Assembly: GCF_030463535.1 (NCBI RefSeq)
Contig: NC_132894.1
Location: 27,982,625 to 28,046,624 of the forward strand
DNA: 64,000 nucleotides
Reading direction: 5' to 3'
From: Salminus brasiliensis
Taxonomy: Eukaryota; Chordata; Actinopteri; Characiformes; Bryconidae
Shown: one piece after another, positions 1-12,500 of the stretch
How the letters are laid out: each line of letters begins with the position of its first letter
How positions within the stretch are numbered: the stretch's first letter is position 1
Notes under the pieces: generated by a model
Database searches by the model: none
What the model was told of the DNA's origin: nothing
What the model saw: the letters and a program-made list of their open reading frames with translations, nothing else
Position numbers and translations under genes: made by a program

Positions 1-475
1 AAACATTTCATATCAGAGTGTTTATTTTATCTGCATAATGTGACCTTTGGGAGTAACCAATGTCATTACTAGCCTACTTAGAAAAAAAGACTGTAAAGAC
101 TGTAATCAAGTCCATACAGTTCAGCCTTTACAATTACAAAAGACTAAACTTGTATGCATCCCTTCAAAAACTACTAGACAAAAAGAGCTACAACACCAGT
201 ACGGAAGGGGGGGGGGTGGTGGTGAGGAAAAACAAGGAGACAGTAATATCCCACTCAACTCCCTCAGCTTTCTCCCAACTCTCCAGTGAAAATACCACAA
301 GAGGTGTGACGCCTCCTTTCTGACACAGTTAAGGTACTGAGCCAAGCGAGCAAATTAACCCTGGCTGACCCCTGCTTAGAGCTGGCATGCTCTTACAGGG
401 TCCCCCGGGGCCATGCAGCAGGGCTGTCTCAGGAAAGAGGTATTTGAAGAATTGTTTGGGAAAGTAAAGCCTTAC
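1..475 (-). other. sbf2: sbf2 intron 5 (partial)
   Basis: Intronic sequence after the exon 5 donor. It contains a short poly-G tract near 208-217. No exon, RNA gene or recognisable mobile element was seen. Confidence 0.8.
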
Positions 476-586
476 CTGGGAGCCTCCTGCCACAGGCACC
501 ATGCATGTGAGAAGGTTGGCCACCAGACCGTCCAGAGGGAAGTTCAGGGTGTCGATGTAAACTGTGTAGATCAGTCCCAAACAGCC
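476..586 (-). CDS. sbf2: sbf2 coding exon 5 (residues 137-173)
   Basis: A 111-nt, phase 0-0 exon with acceptor ATCCCCTCAG and donor GTAAGG. It encodes [20 protein letters not shown] then [17 protein letters not shown]. This is the beginning of the central DENN domain. The next exon is outside the window. Confidence 0.95.
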
Positions 587-3500
587 CTGAGGGGATACAG
601 CAGGCATAAAATTCAGCCAGTACACACACGTGCACACACACAGAGACAGACAAACAAACACAGAGGATACACACACACAAATACACACACCTGTGCAATT
701 AACAACACATTTTGGCCTCCTAGAGCACCTCACGCACTCTGGTTCTTGGCTGCATGAACTGCTGTATGTCTGCAAAACTCTTGGTGACTTTACAGGAAAA
801 ACCTTCAGAACTTTCAATAGAATTAAATGAAAAAAGATTGTCACGATTTCATGATGAATGGAATGGACTTGAAGTACAATGTAAAGAACAACAGTCAGGT
901 TCTCATTGTGTCAAAAAAAGTGAAATTTTTTCTCGATTTCGGATGTTTTCATTTTTTACATAATTTTAACCTGGCAGTTGTTCTTTAAATTGTGTCCAAC
1001 TTCCATGATGCGCTAGAAATGTGCCAAAATGGCATGGAAATACATGAAACTTTACTAAAGGAATGACATGACTGTCCAGTGTGATTATCTTCTGTGATTA
1101 TATCTAAAACACTGCTTGAGTAATGTGTATGTAGGGGTGGTAGTTATTTATTTAGCGTCAGTAGTATAAAGCTACATTTATCTATAAATGGTATCCAATC
1201 ACTGCCATGTGTACACTTAGTATTATTAGCTTCTAATTTGTCACTGTGAACATTGATCATTTTTGGAAATTTAAATAGGCTCTTTTTAAGATCAGAGTTA
1301 ACTATATGCAACCAACTAAAGCAGCATTACGTAGCCTTTTGACCTTAAAGTAACTTCAGAATCTTTCTAAAGCTCTACTGACCTGTAATTGACTGAATCA
1401 CACCTATGTTGTTGCTATTACAGGCTCAGCTCGCTGCTAACCGCAGTACGTAACTCCGGGCAGGACAACACATGCAATAACAGCTGCATAACCAGAGTCA
1501 TAGTTGTGTAAAATCCTGTTATATCACTGCCTCTGTCCACATGCTTCTTTCACCTTTAGCCAGTGATAGAAGCATGTGGTTCTGTATCTCTTCAGTATAT
1601 CTTCTCCAGAAATGCATGTGTAAGCATTAAAGTTATAAAGTTCTATGCATCTCCTGTAAAGTTGCTGTTTTGGACGACCCATTGTTTTATCAGTATTGAT
1701 CAAAATATCCCAATCTAAGGCCTTCCTATTTTACTGGATGACAGCAATACACACTGGAGTGTAGATTAACAAATAAAAAAATAAAGAGATAAGAATTAAA
1801 TTAAAGTTTAAGAATCAGTGCAATGGAGAGACTACAACTCATATGTCAGTTAGTCAGTGTTAAACTCCTGAAGAATAAAATAAAAATGTAAAATATCAAT
1901 ATAATATATGAGCTGCTTTTACTGGATATCAGTTTCGATATAGTAATTGGTTATCTTAGTTGGGCCTTGCAGTCACATGCTCCTCAACAGTTTATTTCTT
2001 ATGTTTAACAGGAATTTCCCAAAGTATCACTAACAGGAAACGCTACCAAGGAGGCCAATTTCACACATAAGAAGGTCTGCTTAAGTGCCTGAATTACTAC
2101 ACTCGTCAATCTGGTATGCAGCTGTAAACATTTTGTCTCTGTTGAGTACTACAGGGCAATAACCCATCTTTCACAATAGCTGTTACCTATTTTAAGAATG
2201 TTAACCAAGACTATTTAAACCCTGAAGCAGGCATCGCTCTCCGAGGAGCTTCAGATGCAGTACATTTCCTGGCTCTGCACTTCTGGATCTGGCTCGCCAG
2301 TACTCGCTCATTCCTTCTGCAGAGCCTCAGCTAAACAACTGCAGCACTGCAGTGACCAAAACAGTTTAGCCCAGTGATGGCTTGAATTAGCCCAAATTGA
2401 ACTCTGCTGTTCCAGCAAAACAAAGATGAAGAAAACAGTTACTACAGCAGAGATTGTTATTGCACTTGAATAGCATGTCTATTGGACCTCAGGAAGAATA
2501 GCAGTTATTGAGATAGCAGATAATATGGATTCTAAAAAACTAAACAAATACAGCACTGATCCTCAACACTACAATGTATTCAAAGTTAAGGCATCAAACA
2601 AACAAACAAAAAAACAGTGCTAGTCACTCATCTACTGGTTAAGTGTTGTTAATAAGGCCCAAACAGAGATGGAGACCTCCTGTATCTACTACCACATACT
2701 AGAGAAACCAGTTTAGCTGTGTGCATAGATGCATTACCCTAAATATCTCTGGGTAATCCAGCCTGGAGACCAGGATTAGACTCTTGGGTGCAAACACTTG
2801 TGCGGGCTGGATCAGACCATCTTCCTCCTCATCTTCATCTCGATCACCCTCCAACGTCTTTGTGCCCTGAAAGAGAATATAGGTGTGATTAATGATCTTC
2901 ACGTCGTGAGGTCAAGTACACTGTAAGAAGGAAGAGAAGATACATTAAACAGATGTATTATACTATTTGGTCATGGGATCTTAAGTGGACATGTTCCAGC
3001 AAATGTGTGATGGATGCAGGAGAAGCATTCTCCTACGAACTGGCAAGCTGACGTAAAACTGGGTGCTTAGACAAGCAACTTATGGAGGCACCTGTGCATG
3101 CACATTCAGATGACTCTCACGTGATCTGCTTCCAGCTCTAGAAGACCAGTCAAACAGAACGCTGGATGGACCTTGGTGCCTTGAGTGCTATTAGCAGGTA
3201 CGAGAGGGGCATTCTTCAGCTTAAACCGATTAGACTGTGTGTAGAGAACAGCACATTCTGTTTCGCTCCCTAAAGCAAAGGTTTTAGGTACGGAACAAAA
3301 TTCCATCACTGAAATGCAGGCCTATTTAAATCAGCGGATGATCAGAAGATGACCGAACATCAACCGAGCTGAGGGTATTCAAAAAGGAGCGCATACATGT
3401 TTCCTCAACACGGGGTGGACAATTTCATGACATTATATTGTTATTATGATAAAATGCAGAAATATTGCTTCAATATAAATAGAGTGTAACTGGTCCTGTT

Positions 3501-6500
3501 CCATTCCATTTAGTGCAGTTGGTCAAACGTTGAATACCAGACCATCCAAGATGATCCAAGTAAATCTGATCAAGCTGATGAGTTGACCAGGTTGGCATCA
3601 GTCTAGAAACTGAGTACCAAACTGCCACTAAAGTAGTATGGTCTACTGTGGTCTTACCTACTATCTTCGAGGGTTAAAGTTAGGGTTATGTCTTAATTAC
3701 TTCTTTAATTACTTTAATTACTCTCAGTGTTCTGCTCTTTCAGCGCTCTCGATTGGAGGTGGGGCACATGTCTGTAAGCAGCAGCACCATCTATCATGTA
3801 TCATTCCCCTAGACTCCTAAGAGTTAATAATAGTTTGGGAGATATGTTATTGGTAATTCCTACTGCCAGTCAATAGTCTGCAGCTTATTTACATAAACAA
3901 ACAAATAAATAAAAAGTGATCTGTTCTGTGACAGTCTGCTCTGCTGTTATTAATGCATTGGTTGTTGCAGCACTGATATAAATGATGATACATGATAGAT
4001 GGTGCTGCTGCTAACAGACTTGTGCCCCACCTCCGACGGAGAGCGCCGAAGGAGCAGAACACTGAGACTGGCTAAAATATTACTGATTTTCCTTCTTTTG
4101 TAAACATACAAGTCAAGACAACAGGAAATATGAAGTGAGCAAAAATCATTAAGGTCCGTTACATACATTGTGCAGGAAAATGATAATGTAATTATTGTGA
4201 CCGGCCTATCTGTCCCTTGATGAACTACAATGTCCCAGATAGGTGTATATACATGGTCAGCAGGTGTACAAAAAAAATGGCATGGCAAAACTCAAGCTTT
4301 CCCTGTCCAAAGCACATTGTTTCAGAAGTCTTGGTCTTTGTCTAGGTGTTCTCTGGCAAATGTAGTCTTGCCAAGGGTTTCCTCCTTGCACAATTCCCAT
4401 GAAAATCAAACTTGTGCATTCTCTTTCTGATGGTAGATGCATGAACTTTGAAATCAACACTGGCAGGAACTACCTGTAGTTCCAGTGATGACATTTTAGG
4501 ACTGTCGGAGACTTCTTAATGCATCTTTTGCAGTCTGCTCTTTGGCTGAACTTGCTAGGCCGGCCTTACCCGGCCATGCTGGCAGTAAATGATTATGGGG
4601 ACAGTGGAACGTCTGATTTCTAATTGTTCTGAGAACTTCTGCATATAAGGACGCATCTTTTTCTTTGGATCTCGCTATGGTGATACCACTCACTTCAACC
4701 AAACTAAATGTCTGGGGTTTAAATAAGACGGGCCTCTCGAAAATCCTCTCCAATGTTTTAATCATTTGCAGCTGATGAAAAGAAGTCTAGAGGACTAGTC
4801 AAACAGAACCCTGGAAAGACCCTGCAGTCTTGAGTGCTATTAGCAGGTATGAGAGAGGCATTGTTCAGCTAAAACCCATTAGGCTGTGGAGAGAGAACAG
4901 CATGTTCTGTTGGTTCCCTAAGGCAATGGTTTTTAGTACGAAATAATTCACTAAATCACTAAAACGCAGGCCTATTTAAATCCTCTTCTTCCTCAGCGGA
5001 AGATGACAGAGGATGTTTCTGTTAATTCAGCATCACTCAGGGTTGATATGCATCAGGAGTTGAGAAGTTGAGAGAGCAATGGGAAACGATGCATAAATAT
5101 GATTACAGTTAAACCCCCCAAAAACCTATGCTTAGTGTGCTCACGAGCGCATCGTGGCCGACTCGTAGTTTGCAGACAGAATGCCGGCCTTCCAGAGAGT
5201 TCTCACGCTAAAGCGGCGCGCCACGGATCTAAATTATTTGTGGCATCGGCTGAAACTCGGAATGATCCAAAGTAAATGGTCCATGTTAACACCCAGAAGT
5301 AATTCCTCTTTTTTATCTCAGAAATCAGGCAATAAAGATAACACAAAGTAAATTAAGTCAGTGGGACCTGCATACCTCTCAGGAACGAGCATGAGCCCAT
5401 GTTGACAGAATTAATGTTGGCCTAGAATGGGGGAAAAGTTCAGGGAATCTTGCGATACAAGACTGTAGGCTAAGTAAAGAACTCAAGAGGGAAACTGTAT
5501 CCCAGGTGCTGGCCTATTAATAGACTCGACTCAGAATAGACTTAGAAACTGTATAATTGTTCACTGTTTTGTCCAAGTGAAGTCTCCAGAGTTTTTGAGG
5601 GGGGGGGATGTTATTGTAACCAGCGACGACTTGTGATACCGGCTATGCGCTAAAATAGTGGAGCCTGGAAATCTAATCAATTAAATCAGGCTCAGTGTGT
5701 ATTTGGAAAGAAATCTAATTTCCTTCAAAACTGTGTCAAAAGATGTAATCTGTACAAAAATAGCTAGAACATCATGAACAACTAAAGCCTGTACAATGCC
5801 CATTGTCTGAAACTAGCTAGGCCAAGAAAATATTGTTTTTTAATGTGCTAGATTGCAGGCGAAAACGTGATCACTTGGAATCTTGATCTGCTCCTCAGGG
5901 AACTGGAACAAAAGTTGGCTGCATTTTCTTAACCAAATACACAATAATTAGGATTATTTGCAAGACCTAGACCAAACGAAGAGACAAAATTGGCTGAATC
6001 TAGAAAATAACTATGTTTATTATTGATGACCCGTGTCTCAATTTCTTCCTCAGATTAAAAATATTACACCAAAAAGGAAAGGACAAAGCCTATAGTGATC
6101 AATTTCTGAAGCCTGATGCTCTCAATCTGGTTCCAATTGTCCTATTTGAGCTTCCAACACGCGCAGAAGCTCATATTGGTGCCCACCTTTCAAACCCTGC
6201 TGACTAAACCTCTTTATTGGACTCCACTGAGTTTGCTCAGACAATGAAAACATGCCATGAGAGCCACAGCATCTTATCTGTGGGAAGCGTGAGATTAAAA
6301 TACCCCCATAGATGGAAAACACATTTCTGCATTATTGGTAGGATTTGGCTCAATTATGAGAGAAAATACATTCCATAGCTCCTTCTTCCAATCAGATAAA
6401 AGGGAATTTTACTTCAGTGTTTTGAATTCTATAGCGGAAAAAAAGACATATATCCAAAAATGAAATGGACTAGAACTGGATTAACTTTGCAGAGACAGAT

Positions 6501-9500
6501 CATCCCAGTCAGTGCTTCCAGTCACTAATGGAAAACATCCTGTCTTAGTAATGTAATTCAGTCAAGGCTGCCGTTTACCATCGTTGTCAGCAATCCATTT
6601 AAATTAGAATGCCTTGAAATTTTGGCATAAAACAAACAAACAAACAAAAAATTCATCTGAAAACAAAAGGGTCTGTTAATGCTGTGTGAGATGACTCTAC
6701 AGGCTGCACACATCAGGGTGGCCTTCCTTCTCTAATCGCCTGCAGAGCTCAGCACTAGAGGACATGGCCTAAGCGGGGAGGATTAAAGGATCTCTTTGAA
6801 AAAGACAACGGGAGGATAACTCCCGCGAGAAGTCACGGAGGGAGGCTGTGCCGGCCGACAGCTGAGGGCTATCACAGCTTCCAGGCCCAATGTGCTCCGC
6901 TTCTGCGCTCCACTCTACGGCCAAGTCGTTGCATAACCTTCAAAAGAGCCAGGCTACAAATGCACAGCGGCCGCTACATTACACGTATTTATGTTGGCAT
7001 GTGCGACTCCAGCCTCTTTAAGGCAACAGGAAATCCACAATAAAGCCACATGCTGGCACACAGACTGACGCCTGCTGTAAACTGATTAAAAAGACTGATT
7101 CACCAATACGAGGTAAATTCATTAACCTTTTAAGCAGTTAAACAGAAACATGGTCAATTGAAATGAGTCACTGCATGGCAATGTGCCTCTTTGTCATAAC
7201 TATCACAATGCAGAATCCTGAAGCTGGACTTTGGAGATTCCAAGGTAATGTGTATTGTCAGGATGTGGGAAAACATGAACAACTAAGAATGCTTGGCATT
7301 AATGAGCACAATTTACAGTGACGCCATTGGTCACTTTATAGTTTATAGGCTGTTGTTTACTCTGGCAAGCTTTACAAGAACCCCAACTGTCCATGGCCCA
7401 GTCAAACCAAAGAGTTTCCTTTCCTGCTCACATTTACTGTGACTGCTCTTGGAATTTGACTGTTTTCTTTCTGAAGCCCTGAAGCAGCTTCTGGACCTCA
7501 TCATGCACGTGACATGAGCTGCTAAATAAAATAAGTTGTTCCTGAGAGGGAAGGAAAAAAAAAACGTTTGTGCATGAAGAGCACAAAATATTAAGCCAAG
7601 TAAACAGTGAAGCCTTTGTCCAGCAAAACAACTGCACGCACTGACGTCTGAATCTTAACCTCCTCATTCACCGGAGCAACAACATCAGCCAATAAAGCGA
7701 GATTGTCTGCCAGGGTTACTGTCCACCGCTGATCCATTTAATTACCAATCTCATGCACTAGCATTATAAGGGATCCTGAGACTCTGTGGAGGATAAGAAA
7801 CTCATGGATAAGCATTATGAGGAACCATAAGTGGTACCAGAAGCTACATTCAGTAATGTATATAGGTCACGTTAACCATGAATGGTAACAAGACGGTAAT
7901 GACAGCTCCAGTCAGCCAATCTCACCTGCAAGTTGACTTCAGCCTCGTAGAAGGTCAGGCAGGAGCAGTAGTGTCTGTCTGATTCCATGTCCGTCAGCAC
8001 CACTGTAAAGAAGGTTGGCGGCTTCCTCTCGCGAGACAGCCTCCATCCTCCTGGCTGACAGAACTGGGGGGAAAAAAAAGAAAAAAGCAGAAACATGGTG
8101 TGTCAAACAGCGTATACACAAAGCATATGGTTATGATTTACCAAACAATCTTAAAAATGTACAGCGTATAACAAGCCAGGCAGTGTGCATTTTAATTCTA
8201 AGATGTCTGATAAAACTTGTGAAAAAGGGGAGCAGTTCTGAAACCAGTGCCCTAAAGCAGGGTCAGGTGGCATCATTCATCACCTAGAAGATGACCTTAG
8301 TGTTATTAAAATAAAAAATCAGGTGCAATGTGAGATTAGGTAAATGCTAAAAAATTACTTAATTCATTGAGTTCAACAATTAATCAAAAAGTCCAAAAAT
8401 GTGTTTTATAGTTATTCTGACTTTTCTGTTAAAAAACACGTTGCTTAGTATTTTAAAATCAAAAGGTCAATTTGTATAAAATTGTCTTTAGAGACCCCAC
8501 AAGTAATATATAGAGACCACTTCATATTGCCTATTGATATTTTGTAGACAACTCAATGAAAGATGAGGGTCTTCCCAGCTGGTCACCAATGTCAACAGAT
8601 GTTTTCCGGTTGACCAGAGATTATGACGTCTGGTGACTAAGGGGCCCTTTCACACCTTACAGTCCGGACCAAAGTCTGAACCAAGGTTTGTATTTTTGGT
8701 TTTACATTGAAAAGAAAAAACCTTGCATTACTTGACACTGATTGGTTTGTAGAAAGACGTACATCTGATGTTGGCCTACTGGCAATTCAGCAGGTAGACT
8801 TTCCTGGATAAAATGAATGAACAGATTTATTTTGTTTCTTGTTAATATTATGAAATGGAAAAAAAAAAAAGAAAAAAAAAAAAGCTTGTCGTACAGCAAT
8901 CATATTGTAGCTGACAAAAAAGGAGAAAAAGACAGCATTTTCAAGATGGCTTTTCATATGTTCATCAAACCAAATTTTAATTAAACATTTTGTCTCCTCC
9001 TCTATTTATGTGCTACCATTTATGTGCTTTCTTCTTCTGTTGTCTGACAAGTGCCAATAGCTTGCCTCAACTTCCTGTAATTGTTTTTTTTATGATTTGG
9101 ACTTTTGGATCAAACAGACTGGACCATGGTTCAGTTGACCCGGACCGAGACAACTTCTTACGGTCAAGCCTTAGTCCTTTGATTTGCGGCACCTTTTACA
9201 CCTACTATTCTGGGCCAAACAAGGTCCTCATCACCGCACAACGACTAATGCAAACATCAATTCGACATAGAATAGGGACAACAGCTTACAATGATGATTT
9301 TTAAGTCGTGATGTTAAGCTGCCGAACGTCATATTGATGTGAAATGCCACCATTTAGTTGTGAGGTATGTGGACCAAAAGCCAGCGTTTGCTAAACTTAG
9401 TCAAGCTAGTTTTGATATTTGAAGGATAAGCACATTTGATTTCTGACCAAAATTCAGCGTCTGTACAACGTCTTTCTGACAGCACACTGATGTCCAGTGC

Positions 9501-12500
9501 CTACTGGGTTAGATGCTAACAACTATAATTGATGCATGATTTATGTGCAAAATTCAAGTCCACATGTGGTAATACTAAGCCAGATTTACACAGGCACCTG
9601 ATCATTATAAAATAATGATTGACGATGAATGACAAATAATGTTTGGTGGGTGGGGAGGAATTCTTTTTGAGATCGCACCCCCCCTTTACAAAAACAAACA
9701 ATACAATATTTATGGGAATGAAATGGTCATCACTTAAAACTGTGAATTTGGCTGAAAGGAGACGACATGTATGGACATACAAACCAAGCTTCATTTCCAG
9801 TTTTTTTACCCAGAGTTATTACTGGAAAAAGATGCAAGGAGGGAGTTTTGGAAGTATTGGCCCAGATCGCCAAGGTGCTGGTAACTCATAAGCGTAAAAG
9901 GTGGTAATGCGTTTATTATTTCGGAGACCTGAGCAGGATGTCCTCCTTCAGCTACTACATCCTCTCATCAGAGAACAGGAAATGGCACCAATTCGCTTTA
10001 CTTGCTGCTCACTCTAAACATGCCCTTCGGACTGTCTGAGCCAGGGAAATCCATCAAGAAACATGATGTAGCGGCCTTGTCCTGAGGTGAATGCAACTAC
10101 GTCTATCTCGTGCCACCACTGGCTGATAAAGCTCAAAGGTCAGGCTAATAAGTCAAGAATAACAAATTCGTCCAGTTGAGATTCAAACTGCAAAAAAACA
10201 GACATTACACAATAGAGCAGTTCCCAGAGTAGGTGATAAAAGGCATGTCCTGCAGAGTGACAGATTGGGGAGGAGGAGTGAATGAGTCCGGGAGGCCAGG
10301 CAATGAGGAAGCTAAATGTGCGGAAGGTAGTGCCAGCACCCACTGTGGCCTGGCATAAGTGCAGTGTTTAGACTGCAAACAACAGACCAGTAGGAGAAAC
10401 AGGAGGGAGAGGAAGAGCAGGACAGATGACGCAGGAGCAGGAGAGGACGAGAGATATGAAAAGAAAGCTTGAGTCAAAAGGAACAACAACCTGACATTAT
10501 GTTAGCTTTATCAGGTTTACATGGAATTGTCATTCCACTAGGAACAATTTAGCAGCGTGCTCGGAAGAGGGAAGGGGAAGAGGGGAAACAGAAAGAGAGG
10601 AAAAGAAAGCGAAAGAGTGGTTACAGTGACCTGTGGGCTTGAACCAGGATGTCACCCACCAGCAGTAGACACAATAGCAGGCAGGATATCTGCAACGCTG
10701 GAAGGCAGAAGGGGAAGATCGGGATGCTCCCCCTTCCATCATCAGATTGGGACAGGTGCCAGGAAAATTACGGAAAAATACAAAAATATGCAAAGCATGT
10801 AACAAATTTCCTTGCCGACTACACAATGGGGCCGGGGACAGTGAAGAGTGAGTAGCGCATTTGGCTAAAGCCATATCAACAACCCACTTCTCTGAACTGT
10901 TATGATTTGACTGGCCAAATGTTCCATGGAGAAATGAGTTCTGAGTTCTGAGTTCTGAGTTCTGGCCTGAGCTCAATCACTCGAAGACGAAGCATCAGTT
11001 TGGGACCCGCACGTGCTTGGGTGTAATTCACAAGAAATAACATCTAGGCAACAACCATGACGGTAGATCTTCTTACATGCCTCTCCTGATGAACATTACA
11101 GCAATCTCTCTCTAAAACATCAGTGTGTTCTTTTACAGTAAATATTAGCTTAGACTTGGCAGCTAGGGCCATTTGAGAAGTCTCTAGGGTGAGGGCAATT
11201 CCTGGTGGACTCTAGAGTAGGACGCTTCCCACAGCCAGAAGCCCAAGCTTGACTGATCCAAACAGACAGGCAACAATGAAGTCGGAACCCCGCCACGGGT
11301 CGTCATCAGAGCCGGAGTCATAATATTAAACTTGCAGTGAACAGTTTAGCTTTCGGCGTGTTTGATCACATTCGCCTCAAAAGGACTGGAGGTCACTGGA
11401 GTGATCAAAACACCTGAACAATCTGAAGCTGTCCTGCATGACTGCGCACACGTAGGGAGGACCTGTGATGGCTAACGAGGCACTCGGAGAAAGAGCAGAG
11501 GGGCAGACGTGATGCTAAAAACAAAGTCCCTGATAAGATAAGACCCCAGCTACTGTACGCTCATGACTAACCTCTGTACAAAGTACAGGGTGACCAGCAA
11601 AAGAATGCTCATAACAGTGCAGCTAACCTCTAGGAGCAGCTGAATCACATCACATCACAGCGAGAGGACAGACCCTGTGCTCAAATTAGCTCCCAGTCAA
11701 GTGACAACGGCACTCAAAGTGTTCCAGTGTTTCAGTGTTTGTGATGTCAATAGGCTTGGCAACATTTCTGCCTTGTCGGAGAGGGTTCCTCGTCATGAGG
11801 GCAGCAAGAGGCACGTCCCTTGCTGCACAAAAAGCGACATTAGATCTGCGGCTTGACCTGCTAAGAATCGGCACAGCGGAGCAAGCATGAAGAACAGGAC
11901 AACCAAATTAGACCCTCATCTGCCGTCTGCGCTATTCTGTTACTCTGCTCATGCCTTTCTGTTTAATGACGGCCATAAATGGCGTGGGATCATTGTCCCG
12001 ACCAGAGGACAAAGAGAACATCGCCAGTCTGTATGAAACGCAAGAGCAATCGAGTGTGGGCTGTGTGCTGCGAATAACTTTCTTGCGTCTCATTTTTTCT
12101 CATTTCCTCTTTTCTCACTTCCTTTTAGAAGGTAAACCTTTTTTAAGTGCTTTCCTGCGATTTACAAGAAATTATTTCACCAGCAATTCAGCGAGTTGCA
12201 CAGAGACAGAAGGAGACATGATAAAAGGAAAGAGGACCAAATAAATGAGTAAGTCCTTCCATCAATCAAATGAGGCACACTTCAGTTTTCAGATTTTGTA
12301 TTTACAGGGTTGGGTATATTTAGGGATGATACTGACAGAGTTTCATGTAAAAAACAAAAATACATAAAAAAAACCCTATACTGGAACAGCAGCAGCAGAT
12401 CTCAGGAAGACAAGACAATGACATAAATGAAAGAGGAGGAAAAGGAGTGTTGCAGAAGGTCTGGGCAGCACTGCAGGTCTCTGGCCAACAGCAGGTCTTT

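Larger units (their letters stand above)
2867..7925 (-). other. sbf2: sbf2 intron 3
   Basis: A 5.06-kb intron. Its left half holds an inverted-repeat element (3,721-4,068) and two diverged direct copies of a roughly 260-bp unit (3,121-3,372 and 4,779-5,044). From about 5,050 to 7,925 no recognisable gene or repeat family was seen apart from A-rich and G-rich short tracts (e.g. near 5,600). Confidence 0.85.

Noticed and set aside
10530..10976. 148-codon minus-strand open frame in sbf2 intron 2
   Set aside because: The composition reflects a purine-rich plus strand and a GAGTTCT tandem repeat. No conserved motif.
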